This document shows positions 35,401 through 46,199 of a stretch of 64,000 nt of DNA, in pieces. Position 1 is the first letter of the stretch. Every line of letters starts with the position of its first letter. This DNA is from Epiperipatus broadwayi (taxonomy: Eukaryota > Onychophora > Udeonychophora > Euonychophora > Peripatidae): NCBI GenBank assembly GCA_028023455.1, contig JAQFVV010000205.1, positions 1,471,353 to 1,535,352 of the forward strand, given 5' to 3'. The notes beneath the pieces were generated by a model that searched no databases, had not been told where the DNA came from, and saw nothing but the letters and a program-made list of their open reading frames with translations. Made by a program: the position numbers and the translations under genes.

Positions 35401-36455
35401 CAAGAAATTTTTTCTGATCATGATGGACAAATTTGTTTTACCAGATATAATCTATGTCTTCCTGAGCCTGAAAATAACAACCAAAATCACCTATCAGAGA
35501 TTCTTTTTCTATTAAAAAAATGTTAAAACATGAAAGTATTTTACATATTTATTAAAAAAGGGAACTATTATGACGATATATACTTTAGAGTGGCAGATTA
35601 CTTATGTTTTCATCAAATTTCTTTTTAGTTATTTGGTAAATATCAAAATATAATAGAAGTTATTATTTACATAACAAGCAAATTATTTAATTGAAATATG
35701 TATTACAAGCTAGTGAATCCTGAAAAATTACTCAACCTACAAAAGTTGTGGGCCTGCTCTAGAGTAAGATCAACTCTCAAATTTGTTATGAATTCCTGAG
35801 CAATAAAACCCTTTGATTAGTTTATTTATTTTAAAAACTTTATTGCATTAATAATATTATTTTATGTGATTTTTATTGTATCTAAATAAAGTATTTTATC
35901 ATAAAAGAATTGTTAAGTGTAAAAATGTTGTCATTGAGTATCTGGAATACTAATTTTAATTATATGTCTGCGAAAAATGATATTACTGGTCTCTTTATAG
36001 CAACAAGGACACAATAGAAATTTTACTTCATCAGGACTTACTATGTGTATATACATACTTTTCTTCATCTGTTTAGAAAATATATTTAATCTTAAAAAAA
36101 AAAGTTTTTAAACATGATTTCTAATTAAATAAATGATTAAGTAGTTTTATTATCCAAGAGTTAATAAGTAGTAGTTAGCACTCAAAGCGCTAGAATTTGA
36201 CTTGATCCAAAGACCTTATGCCACAGAGTCTGATACTCTGTCTCTGGACTAGAATAAGCAGAGCATCGTACAGAATTTTAAAAAATCTCTAAATACTCTT
36301 CAGCCTTTCAGTCTGAGGTAAAAAAAAAAAAAAAAAAAATTATTTACTCCCTGTGAGTTCCAGTATGAGAGATTTGAAATCCTTATCACAGAAAGAAATG
36401 TAATTAATGGACATCAGGTCAGAGTTGATATAAAATATATTTGTATAGGTAATAG
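32420..36455. other. AT-rich intronic DNA
   Basis: About 4 kb with no gene or well-supported element. Homopolymers occur near 34897 and 35035-35047, and a poly-A at 36320-36338. A possible decayed tRNA-like fragment lies near 36180-36250 (unsupported). Confidence 0.45.
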
Positions 36456-36461
36456 AGAGAG

Positions 36462-36898
36462 TTGTATTTATATATTGGACTATTTCCATCATCTAATAAT
36501 GTATGGAAACCATTAATCAACTTTGATCTAAGGAAAAAGTGAAGAAATCAAGAGGAAGCTTATAGATATGAATATGCAATTTCTATTGACTGTTGTCTTT
36601 GGCAAGATGGATGCTCTTGTCTTTTAGTTAATCGTAAGATTAGATTTGTAGAGGTTCTTACTGTCGAATTTTAGGCGCATAGTCTTAAGGTTATAGCCTT
36701 AATATATATTACTTAGATTGTTATCTTAAAATTCAATATTTAAGAATCTAAGGTCCCAAGTTCGATTTCCCTGCTAGTACTGTTGTGCATATACTAACCC
36801 GTGTGCTATTACTAATAATATATTAATAAAATTTAATTTTTCTAAAGAAATTCAATACTTAATATTAGATGATGGAAATAGTCCAAATATAAATACAA
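36462..36898. mobile_element. Foldback element with a tRNA-like core
   Basis: About 40-bp inverted ends (36462-36503, 36860-36898), including TTGGACTATTTCCATCATCT. The middle (36655-36780) has a B-box-like GTTCGATTTCC at 36760-36770 and an A-box-like TAGGCGCATAGTCTTAAGG, suggesting an embedded tRNA-derived SINE. The terminal sequence is shared with the foldback element at 62138-62383. Confidence 0.6.
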
Positions 36899-36921
36899 TT
36901 AAAATGCCGTCACCAAAAACT

Positions 36922-36940
36922 TTCGGCGGGGGGGGGGGGC
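36922..36940. repeat. Poly-G tract
   Basis: A run of about 14 G in otherwise AT-rich DNA. Confidence 0.9.
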
Positions 36941-37791
36941 AATAATAGATTTCATTCTCTACTTCAATATTGATTTAATTAACTTTAAAACTAATTCCCT
37001 GCAACTATTAAGAAAAACCTTTAAAAAGATTAAGCTATAATTACGATTACTGATATTTCACAAATGATAAGTGAATAGGTTTATTTTAAATAGTAGTTAT
37101 TAAATCTGAATATTAAATCTTTTCTTTCGTGAGAAGGGGAAATTAAAAATGTTAAGCAGTAATTCAACTTTTAAACAATTAAAAAATACGATCTTCATTT
37201 TCATAATCGTAACTGTCAGTTAATTGTAATGTGGCAACAGGTTTTGACAAGTATTATGTTGATACGATTGCCTCGTCTTTGTTTAAAATGTTCCTTGACT
37301 GAAGCTGTCAGCTCAATTTGAAATAATTTCCTGAAATAAATTTCTGTAGAAAATAATCAATTTTTTCTAAGATCTAAATAAACAGAGGAATTCAACCAGC
37401 CTTTGTATATATTTTTTATATATAATATTGATCGAAAAATAGAGATTTACAAGAATGTCGATTTTAGAAAAATAGGTTCTTGCCTCTTCTGTTCAAGAAA
37501 ACCTTTTTTATATTTTTTTTTTATGTTGATAAAAGCTTGTAACTACAAATATTTTAAAGGATGATGATTTCAGTATTTAAGGTTGCCGATGGGGGTAAAA
37601 AAAAATCTTTTCTTTCCTTATTGCAACCAGTTTCAACTTATTGATTCATTTATGTATATGCATATATGTGTGGGTGCTTGTATATATGAGAATTGCAAAG
37701 AAATCAAGTCATATCATGTGACTTAATTTAATAAAAATTGTACTATGAATGTTACCTAATGAACATGCCAATAGCTTTAAACAAGCTTTTC

Positions 37792-37860
37792 AGAATATCC
37801 TTAACCTTAGACCAGTTTCTAGCTTCTGGTTTTCCTCATTGAGGTGCTAAGGATATTCAA
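37792..37860 (-). ncRNA. Hammerhead-type motif, copy D (core changed)
   Basis: Minus strand: stem-I arm GAAUAUCCUUAGCACCUCA, then AAUGAGGA where CUGAGGA is expected (C3 lost), stem II, GAAAC, GGUC. The changed C3 should inactivate it. Confidence 0.5.
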
Positions 37861-38145
37861 GCATTAGACCAGGTCAAACCTGGTACTTTACCTAATGGTT
37901 AACTATTAAGTAGAAAATCTGAAATTTGTAGACATCCATATGTCTTCAAATCCAGTTATCTAACTCAAATAACGATATGGGACTAAACTAAGTTCAGATA
38001 CACTATATATTAATAGCTTTAACAATATAAAATCATCCAAACTTTAAGAGCAAAAAATATAATTGTAAAGAAATCAAGTCATATATCATGTGACTTAATA
38101 AGCTTGTATCTTAATGAGCATGCTAATAACTAAACAAGCTTTTTA

Positions 38146-38203
38146 GAATATCCCTAACCTCAGATCGGTTTCTAGCTTTCCTCAGTAAGGTGCTAGGATA
38201 TTC
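38146..38203 (-). ncRNA. Hammerhead-type motif, copy E (stem II deleted)
   Basis: Minus strand: CUGAGGA intact, but only AAGCUA lies between it and GAAAC, so an 8-base deletion removed stem II. The cleavage triplet reads AUC with the adjacent G lost. Stem I (CCUUA.. and UGAGG, plus GAAUAUCC/GGGAUAUUC) remains. Confidence 0.45.
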
Positions 38204-38412
38204 AAGACTTAGATTTTTTGCTCTTAAGGTTTTGGTGATTTTATATTGCTAAAGCTATTAACATATGCTGTATCTGAATTTAGTTCAGTCTCATATGGAT
38301 ATTTAAGTTAGATAGCTGGATTTGAAGACATATGGATGTCTGAAAATTACATATTTTCTACTTAATAGTTAACCATTACTGAGCTTTATACAGTATTTTA
38401 AATCTAATGCTT

Positions 38413-38475
38413 GAATATCCTAGCACGTCACTGAGGAAAGTAAGAAGCTAGAAACCTGTCAGGTTAGGGATAGTC
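38413..38475 (+). ncRNA. Hammerhead-type motif, copy F (sense to EHMT)
   Basis: Core CUGAGGA (38431-38437), stem II AGU/GCU with flanking As, GAAAC (38451-38455), GUC (38458-38460). The distal stem I is GAAUAUCC against GGGAUAGUC. Two bases are missing right after GUC compared with copies D, E and G, which disturbs the proximal stem I. Confidence 0.6.
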
Positions 38476-38806
38476 TGAAAAGCTTGTTTAGAGCTATTGG
38501 CAGGCTCATTGGATAACATTAGTAATGCAAGCTTATTAAATTAAGTAACATGAAATATGACTTGATTTCTTTGCCGTTATATTTTTTGCTTTTAAAGCTT
38601 TGGCGATTTTATATTGCTAAACCTACTAATATATGGTGTATCTGAACTAGTTCAGTCCCTTATGGCAATTTAAGTTAGATAGCTGAATTTGAAGATATAT
38701 GGATGTGTGAAAATTTCAGATTTTTTACTTAATAGTTAACTATTAGATAAATTACCGGGTTTAGATAAAGTACCGGGCTTGACCTGGTATTTTAAATCTA
38801 ATGCTT

Positions 38807-38871
38807 GAATATCCTAATAGCTCACTGAGGAAAGCCAGAAGCTAGAAATCAGTCTGATGTTAGGGATATTC
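38807..38871 (+). ncRNA. Hammerhead-type motif, copy G (sense to EHMT)
   Basis: Core CUGAGGA (38825-38831), stem II AGC-loop-GCU with flanking As, GAAA (38845-38848), U-G instead of C-G in stem III, GUC (38852-38854). Stem I is UCA/UGA near the core and GAAUAUCC/GGGAUAUUC distally across an internal loop. All invariant core bases are present. Confidence 0.65.
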
Positions 38872-38919
38872 TGAAAAGCTTGTTTAGAACACCATGTTCA
38901 TTAGATAATATGAGAATTG

Positions 38920-40317
38920 TGAAAATAATGCCCATTTACTTCTCAAATTATTTTAACTAAATTTAGCTGAAATATGTATAGGAATTTTTCTCAAAAGTGT
39001 AAATGTTTTTAAGGTAGGTCAATGAAAATGACCAATTTATAATATTTATGATTTAAGGTGGGTCTGAGATCTTGATTGTATTTGGATATCTCCATATCTC
39101 TAAGTAGACAAATGTTTTTTTCAAAATAAAATCTCTCATATTTCTCAGTTTGCTCAAAACTCGGATTTTGATCAGTTTGAAATTATTCTTGGCGAACTAT
39201 CATACCCCAAAGATGGTTTCATATCACTATGTAGTAGAAAATTTGTATAAAAAAGATTGCATGTAAGTGTAACACAAAATATTTGTGAATAATCAGGAAA
39301 TGTAAATAAATCTGATTAACAATATTTAATACAAATAATATAGATTTTTTCTAAGGCAAATATTAGGGATTAAATTTAGATAGACATCTGACCCCATGCC
39401 ACCTAAGAATGTAGCCCCTAACAAACAAAGTGTTATCCGTCTCAGATTTTGGCAGCTAAAGATAATGTTGTTGGCAGATAATGTTGGCAGCATTAAGCCA
39501 CATTGTGGCATTAAATAATGCAAATAATTTTATTGCCCTGAAGTTTGTAGAAAGCTGAAGTATTAGATGTAGCAGAGCTGGGCTGTAATCTATAGACTCC
39601 AGAGTTTACTGCCCTACCACTATCTCAGATCAATGAATTATTGCAAGTTCTTAAGAAATTTGAGCACCAGAAGTGATGAACTGAAGACATTTAGCCCCCA
39701 AGTCTGCAATTTTATCTTAGTGCTAAGCTATGTAAGACATTCTGGCATTTAAAAATAAAAATGAGGCAAAACCATTCTGTTTCCAATTTCCCCCAATTAC
39801 ACATACATAATGATGTATTATTTGTATCATCTTTGGCTACTATCAAGGTAGTTTTTTTAGATGTACTGTAACTATATCAGAAACACATTTCAGCATTCAT
39901 CTTCTTTTAATTAAACTGCACAATATTATATAATTATTCTTATAAAGGAAAACTTGTTTTTTGCAATCATAAATTATTTGAAATTATATTTCCAAGTGGA
40001 TTATATTTAGTGTAGAGTAAGGCCTATCCCATATTATTACAGTATTTAAAAAACTTATATTGAATTTCCGTTGTGATATACACAAAGCAGTTATCTGTAC
40101 AATATGTCTATAAATTTGGTATGACAGAGTAACATTTTTTTACGTAATATAACTAAACTGATCAGAACCAATCCAGTAATTTTTTTTTTTGCATTGGTTA
40201 AAATTATTTTTTAACTGTAATGTAGTACAAATTAAAAAAAAAGGTACCATGAAAGTTAAGCTAATCTAAATATAATATAAATCATATTTCAGATTTAAAA
40301 GATAAGTCATAGACGAA
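38920..40317. other. AT-rich intronic DNA with one decayed tRNA-like block
   Basis: On the minus strand, 39560-39620 carries AGTGGTAGGGCAGTAAACTC with a degenerate B-box, a possible tRNA-derived SINE head. Nothing else recognised. Confidence 0.4.
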
Positions 40318-40539
40318 GTGATAGAATTATCAGTAGAAAAAAGATTCCTAGAGAAATCTCGAGAATTATTTGCTTTTTTTAATTTTTATAAAAGTATAAT
40401 TTCTTTCGACAATGTTAGTAAGATATATTTTATTGCATTAGTAGATAAAATTCCAAATATATTATCTACTTTAGTGGAATATAAAAATGAAAATTCATGT
40501 GATGAAAATTATAATACAAAGTTAATTGAAAACATTTAA
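40318..40539 (+). pseudogene. Possible LINE reverse-transcriptase motif-A relic
   Basis: 73 codons: RFLEKSRELFAFFNFYKSII followed by FDNVSKIYFIALVDKIPNIL. The order resembles the RT motif-A neighbourhood of LINEs (FAFFIDFKKAFDNVSR..). It is short, decayed and isolated, so this is tentative. Confidence 0.3.
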
Positions 40540-40769
40540 GGATGATATTGTCATTTTAGTTACAAAAGATTGAGAAAAAAAAAAGATCTACAGGAATGAT
40601 GGAAAATAATTTAGGAAAATACCAATCTATTATTTTATTATTATCATTCCTATGTAAATTTTTCACTTTAGTTTATATATGTAAAATATTAAAGATTTTA
40701 AGACTTCTCATTCGATAATTTAATATACAAAAATTAACAAAGCGTATGACACACTTGAATGAGAGGCTA

Positions 40770-40860
40770 TAAAGATACACAGAAATTATTACAAGCTAAG
40801 CGCTTTCGAGGCCTTTTGCCTCATATTCATAGCGGTTAAGAGGAATTTTGAATAAAGCCA
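40770..40860 (-). repeat. GCGCTTAGC hairpin motif, copy 1
   Basis: Minus strand: CTATGAATATGAGGC, AAAAG, GCCTCGAAAGCGCTTAGC; a GAGGC/GCCTC hairpin followed by GAAAGCGCTTAGC. Shared with 42805-42875 in the same orientation. Confidence 0.5.
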
Positions 40861-42149
40861 AAATAACATTTAAGATTTAATTTGTCACATCAACAAATTA
40901 AAAACAAATTGTCATGTTTTATTTTTTAGCATTTTTCATTTCCAAAAAATTAGATTTTTTTTTTTTTTAACATTTATGTACTAAATTGAAATTTTATTAT
41001 TTTTAAAATGTATTTATTGAATAACATTTTTTATATAGAGATTGGCAAAATATTTGATCTACTAAATTATAGGTAGATATGTAATTGAAATTCTAAAACC
41101 TTGAAATATATTATATTTCAAATCATAGGAAAAAAAAAGTGTAAAGTATTTGACATAATTCGTCTATCAAAATTGTAAAAACTTTTGTAAAGCATCAATA
41201 AAATTAAATAAAACAATAATAAAAATATTTATTTATTTTATTGTACAATGTTGAAACTAAAGATATTTACGAAAAAAGGTTGTGAAAGGCAGACTGACTT
41301 GTCTCCTTCAAAGCTAAAAAGGAAATAGAGAATTTTTTCTCATGTTACATGTTAATTAGGAAAAGTACAGAAATCAAAATTGCTCTCTGATTGCAGTTGC
41401 CCTCTACAGAAAATTATTGGTACAACAAAGTACTGTAAACATATTACTGAATAAAACTCTAAAAATTTGAGATTCAAGCTAAATATTAGGCAGAAAAACA
41501 TGAGTTTTCAAAGATGCAAATCTACATTCCTATAAGGCACTTTGGCTGTATGTGTGAAGCCATTAAGGACTGTATTGACTCATAGCGATTACATACATGA
41601 TATCTCTCCTGAGTAATTTATTTGTTTTATTTTTTAAGCTTCTCATTGACAAGCTTGTTATTATTTTTAATGAAAGTGGTGCTAAACCATCTCATTCTCT
41701 TCTGCATCAATCTTCCAGTGGAGATTTGAATTTTTTTTTATAATATGATGTAGATAATGTAAATTGACCCTCATCATTTGTGCTTCTATTGAATGTTAAG
41801 ATCTAATCTGATCAAATATTTATTTTTTTATTTTCCTTTTGATTACTTGGCATCATGATTTAGGAGTGTCATTTTTTTTGTCATGCTTCCTGCATTATCC
41901 ATCCTTCACATCCATAGAGAAATGAATATTTCTGATGTCCATTTTTTAAAATATGGTTCATACATGTTTTCCAATTATTTTTTTCTTGTTGGTCTGCTTT
42001 GAATTTGCCAACAAAAGTCTGAAAATCATTTACCAAAGAATAGAAGAAAAATAAATAATTACTCATACCATAATAAAAGTTAAATATTTAATTTATTTAG
42101 AAACAAAATATCTATTATATTTCCAAAATTATTACATTAAAAAAAAGTT

Positions 42150-42720
42150 TATTTTTCACTTAAGTCCATTGCATATCATCGGTAGTACACAAAACGCAAG
42201 TTGAGAATTACTATTTGGGGGAGGGAAGAGGTAAAAGAGAGATATATAATAATTAATATTTTTTATTAGTCATTCACTAGAGATTATCCATCTAATGAAT
42301 ATTTCTGTAGTGTAATCTCACACAAGATAGGGATTGGTATCATCTTGTGGAGAGATTGTAAACATATGTCCAAAGATATGTGAAAAAGATTGATTCCCAA
42401 GATGCACTTCTGCAAAATGCATTCTTATATTAAACAGGAATACACACTACCACATGTCAACAATTGCTATATTATAGTCTTGGGAAAGATCTTAAAGAGA
42501 TATATAATAATTATAACTCTGCAAAGTGGAATCTACAAGCTGACAATTGTTGTGTTTTACTATTGAGTTTGGTGGTGGCGGTGGGGGGGGGGGGGTAAAA
42601 GAAATATATAATAATTACGACTTTGCAAATTACAATCTCATATTCAACATAGGAATACAACTAGTATAAATTTACTAAAATTTCTACAAGATGAAACTAC
42701 ATCCATATATCAGCAAGATA
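42150..42720. repeat. Degenerate local repeats with poly-G
   Basis: AGATATATAATAATTA-type blocks recur at about 42239, 42500 and 42604 with related downstream text (TGCAAA.T..AATCT). A poly-G run lies at 42583-42595. Confidence 0.45.
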
Positions 42721-42799
42721 TAAATTAAAGCAAACAAACTCATTGATAAGTTTAATACATATTAATAATATGCTGATGCGTTGCGGTGAAACTTTTCTA

Positions 42800-42880
42800 T
42801 ATAATAATTTCTGTAGGCTTAGCGCTTTCAGAGTTTTGTTACTCCATAATCATAGCCTCTTTAGATTATTAATACATATT
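42800..42880 (-). repeat. GCGCTAAGC hairpin motif, copy 2
   Basis: Minus strand: GGCTATGATTATGGAGT, AACAAA, ACTCTGAAAGCGCTAAGCC. The hairpin arms differ from copy 1 but still pair (GGAGU/ACUCU), while flanks CTATGA and GAAAGCGCT are kept. Confidence 0.5.
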
Positions 42881-43250
42881 GTAAAAAATCAAAAACTACA
42901 GCAACAAGAAATACAACTTAGCAAGCAAACCAATGCAGAATAATTGCAAAACAATCCATAAGTGAGATTATAACACATTCTGTGAGAAATTAAATCAGCA
43001 ATGGAGTTGGATTTGTTGTCATAGCTAATTTAGTCACTCTTTTAATAAATGCTTGTGATGATGTCATTTACTGAATATATTTCAGGGGTGAGAAAACCAT
43101 GAAAGGCCACATTCATCTTAGGTAGTAATGAAAATGTCGCACGGAGTCGATAGACCCTAACTAATTCTAAGGATTTCTGAAAATATATTTACATTAACAC
43201 TCACTAATACACTGTACAGGCTTTCACACATCTGCACATATATACTGCAA

Positions 43251-43785
43251 TATATAAAGGATTCGAAGTCAGACTTTCGCATGACTCACTTCCATGTCAT
43301 CTCATATTGCTGGTCCACCTGATCATACACATGTTAAAAAGATAAATAATCACCAATATACGTATTTCATGCTAAACCAGCAGTCATCAGTTAGTCCAGA
43401 TTATTATCTCCACACATATATACAATCAGTGCTCAGCTTTATATTAAGATAGCCAATTTTCATACTTTAATGGACAGGCTTCAAACTACCCCAACCCACA
43501 ACTCTTCAGCCATTCATTTCATTGAAAATCTGATGATGGAACATTCAAAGCCCACGTTAGTGCCAAGGTTGTCATCCTATCCATGTTGACGTTTATAGTC
43601 ATTCTGATCCCTTATGTATGGGAGAATAATTCATTTACATACATATGTGAGGGATGGGCTGACCTTGGTTTAGCATGAAATACGTATATTGGTGATTATT
43701 TATCTTTTCAACATGTGTGTGATCAGATGAGATGGCATGGAGAGTTGAGGGTCGTGTGAAAGTCTGAGTTAGAATCTTTTATATA
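43251..43785. mobile_element. Foldback (long-TIR) element
   Basis: Arms of about 120-130 bp (43251-43379 and 43666-43785) share the inverted block GAAATACGTATATTGGTG and adjoining sequence. The 286-bp spacer is non-coding. AACACTCACT occurs outside both arms (43195 and 43790), possibly a target duplication or further arm. Confidence 0.7.
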
Positions 43786-44103
43786 TTAACACTCACTGTA
43801 AATTCATTATCAAAGTGAATTTATAATACCAATACAAAACTAAAATTACAGAGTAGGATAAAAAATGATAATTTTTTAAAATAGTATTTAAATGAGATAA
43901 CACACCAACTGCAACTTTTTAAATAAAAAATACATTTTTAAACTTTGGATAAGGCCACACAAGAAACTTGAAACGGCCATATGCAGCCATCTCCATCTAT
44001 GATATAGTTGGTTATCATTGTGCATTGCCAAATGTATAATTTCTGGTTTATTTGTTAAATATATTTTTTTATATATTACTATTTTTTATGTTTTAATTTA
44101 ATT

Positions 44104-44319
44104 ATGAAAGGAGTGAAACTTATCAATTGTTTTTGCTTAATTTGTATCTTGTTGCTGGTGGTGTACCCCACAGTAAATGTAGATTATCCCAATACCATAA
44201 AACAATTCAACAATGGAATCACAGTGTCAAAAGAACTCTTGAATAGCAAAGCGATTGGAATAGAAACCAATTGTTTAAATTTATTATGTGAAAGTACAGC
44301 TGAGGAAAACTTAAGATAA
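44104..44319 (+). CDS. Small ORF with signal-peptide-like N-terminus (hypothetical)
   Basis: 71 codons. It opens MKGVKLINCF, then a hydrophobic stretch CLICILLLVVYPTV (about residues 11-24), giving a plausible secretory leader, followed by about 46 mostly polar residues with two cysteines (CLNLLC). An AATAAATAAA stretch lies at 44373-44382, about 55 bases after the stop. No family is recognised. In AT-rich DNA such an ORF can arise by chance, and its position inside the intron proves nothing. Confidence 0.2.
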   Translation: MKGVKLINCFCLICILLLVVYPTVNVDYPNTIKQFNNGITVSKELLNSKAIGIETNCLNLLCESTAEENLR

Positions 44320-45663
44320 AATTATATGCACACTTTTTTGTCTAGTTTAAAAGTTTTATGAATTTTCCTACAAATAAATAAAACACTATAAAGCCATATA
44401 TAGATTCTATTGCTTAGAGTTTTTTCTTTCTAGATATAAGTGTAGAAAAGGGTTGTTTTTTAAATTATACTAAGTAATCATTTTTAGAAACAAACGTAAT
44501 AACATGAATATGAACTTTTTTTTTTCCAGTTAATTTTAACTTAAATTGACATCGATATTTTTTAAAATATAATGACTTCATGCTTATGATTATAATTTTA
44601 AATATAGTTTTAAAATTATATTGTTATTGTAATGATTGTGAATTATAGTTTTTTTTTAATTTACCAATTTATTAAAGCAATTAGGGAGAATTATTTAAAT
44701 TTTTTTGTTAGAGGTAATTATCTCGCTTTTTCTGCATTGTTTTGAAATTTTTATAATTTAGACTCAATTATTATGGAATGAGGGATTTTCCGCTCATTAA
44801 ATTTCCTCTCCGATTTCTTTTTAGAGTGCGTGTTTTCCAGATAGAAAATAATTTGTGACTCCAAAGATTGTTCTTTATCGAAAAAAATGTATTTTTTTAA
44901 ATAGATTTTTTCAGGCGTGGTTTGTTTTGCTTCTACTGATATTCGAGGCACTAATGAGTGGCAGTATATCATTGTACCTTTCTGGCGGACCTTTTTTTTT
45001 TTTTTATCTTTTAATGAATTAAAAGAAGTCAGATATGTATAAAAATGTGAATTATGGTTTAATAAACTGGATAAATAGTTCTGACAAGGTGCTGAGAATT
45101 TTAATGATTAGAAAATTTAAGATGACATTTTGTGAGGCTTAGTTTAATTGGATTGTATAGAAAAAAAAGTTATAAGAAAAAGAAAAGTGAATTAGTAATT
45201 TTTAATAGATATATACAAAAGTGAGAAAAAAGGAACTATAACTATAACCTTTTTTTCTTTTTCAAAAAACCTGTGCCTGAAGTATTTAATTTTATTTAAT
45301 TAAAAATCCATTTTGAAATCGTAAACTCGAAAGAAAGGGGTGAATTGAAAAATCTTTTTAATGAATTACAAGTCTATTATTTTGCTATTAAATATTTAAT
45401 TTTTAAAAGTATCAAACAAATATTTAATTTAAAAGTATTTCATTTTACTTTTTAGGGTTCAATTTTATCCAAACACACACAAATATTTATATTATATATA
45501 ACGTAAAAAAGGTAAATAATTTGGAAAAACAGAAATAAGAACTAATAAACTGCCTTGAAAAATAATTATATGAGGAGCAAACAATAGACTCGCGTTAATG
45601 CGATTTAATATTTCTTCATGTACATTTATAACATTTACAAATCTATACAAGGCTGTTTAAATC

Positions 45664-46199
45664 TGTTTGGTGTATATACTATTTACAGGTTATTTATATA
45701 TAATAATGTTTGTTATATCATACACCTGATATGTTGGCTTGATATATGACATTTGTGCAATTTACTATAAGGAACTTCAGATGCCATTCTAGATTTATCT
45801 AGTACTTCCAGTTGTAGTGTGACAGCTTGCCTCTTGTGTGTAGGTATCATGACATTTTCAGCTGTTTTGTGACAGTTTGCCTATATCTATCTAGTTTACT
45901 TTCTAGGAGCTTTCAGGTCTAGAGTAACTTGCTCACTTCTTAGCCATATCTTCAGCTATGACAGTAATTTGTTTGACTTTTCCTCCAACTGGACTGACTA
46001 TTTATAGCCAGATCTCCATTCAAAATAAAAGCAATCAGATTCGTTAAGCATCACCACCCATTGGTTTGTTTCTTCTTTGGAGATGTATTATCTATTCATG
46101 TCTTCTAGTCTCTGACAATGAATGCTCAATCCAATCAAGCTAAGACGGAATCTGGATTAGTTCATTATTTGATAAGTTGATGTATAACATGTAATAACT
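45664..46199 (-). repeat. LTR-like sequence, family 2, copy 1
   Basis: On the minus strand it starts TGTTATACATC (46199) and ends CACCAAACA (45664). It is collinear with 59218-59823 through blocks TCCAGATTCC.TCTTA, TTGAGCATT.ATTG, GGAGATCTGG / GGGATCTGG, TAAATAGTCA, GGCAAGCTGTCA and AAGCCAA. No internal region or target duplication was found, so it is likely a solo LTR. Confidence 0.6.

Larger units (their letters stand above)
37696..38907. mobile_element. Composite hammerhead-repeat (retrozyme-like) element with 12-bp target duplication
   Basis: 1,212 bp flanked by the exact 12-mer ATATGAGAATTG (37684-37695 and 38908-38919). Inside are four related 350-400-bp units: two minus-oriented in tandem (hammerheads at 37792-37860 and 38146-38203) and two plus-oriented in tandem (38413-38475 and 38807-38871). 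Shared blocks include AACAAGCTTTT, TTAATAGTTAAC, GACATCCATATGTC-like and TTTATATTGCTAAA. It has no ORF. The duplication implies the four-unit array moved or was inserted as one piece. Confidence 0.75.

Noticed and set aside
36655-36780. Functional tRNA gene
   Set aside because: The B box is good but the acceptor and anticodon arms do not fold convincingly, and it sits inside a foldback element.
42771-42800. CTGATGCGTTGCGGTGAAAC as a hammerhead
   Set aside because: A9 is replaced by C, stem II is poor and no stem I was found.
43515-43565. CTGATGATGGAACATTCAAAGC as a hammerhead ribozyme
   Set aside because: The CUGAUGA half is present, but the second core half reads CAAAGC, not GAAAC, and no stem I partner was found.
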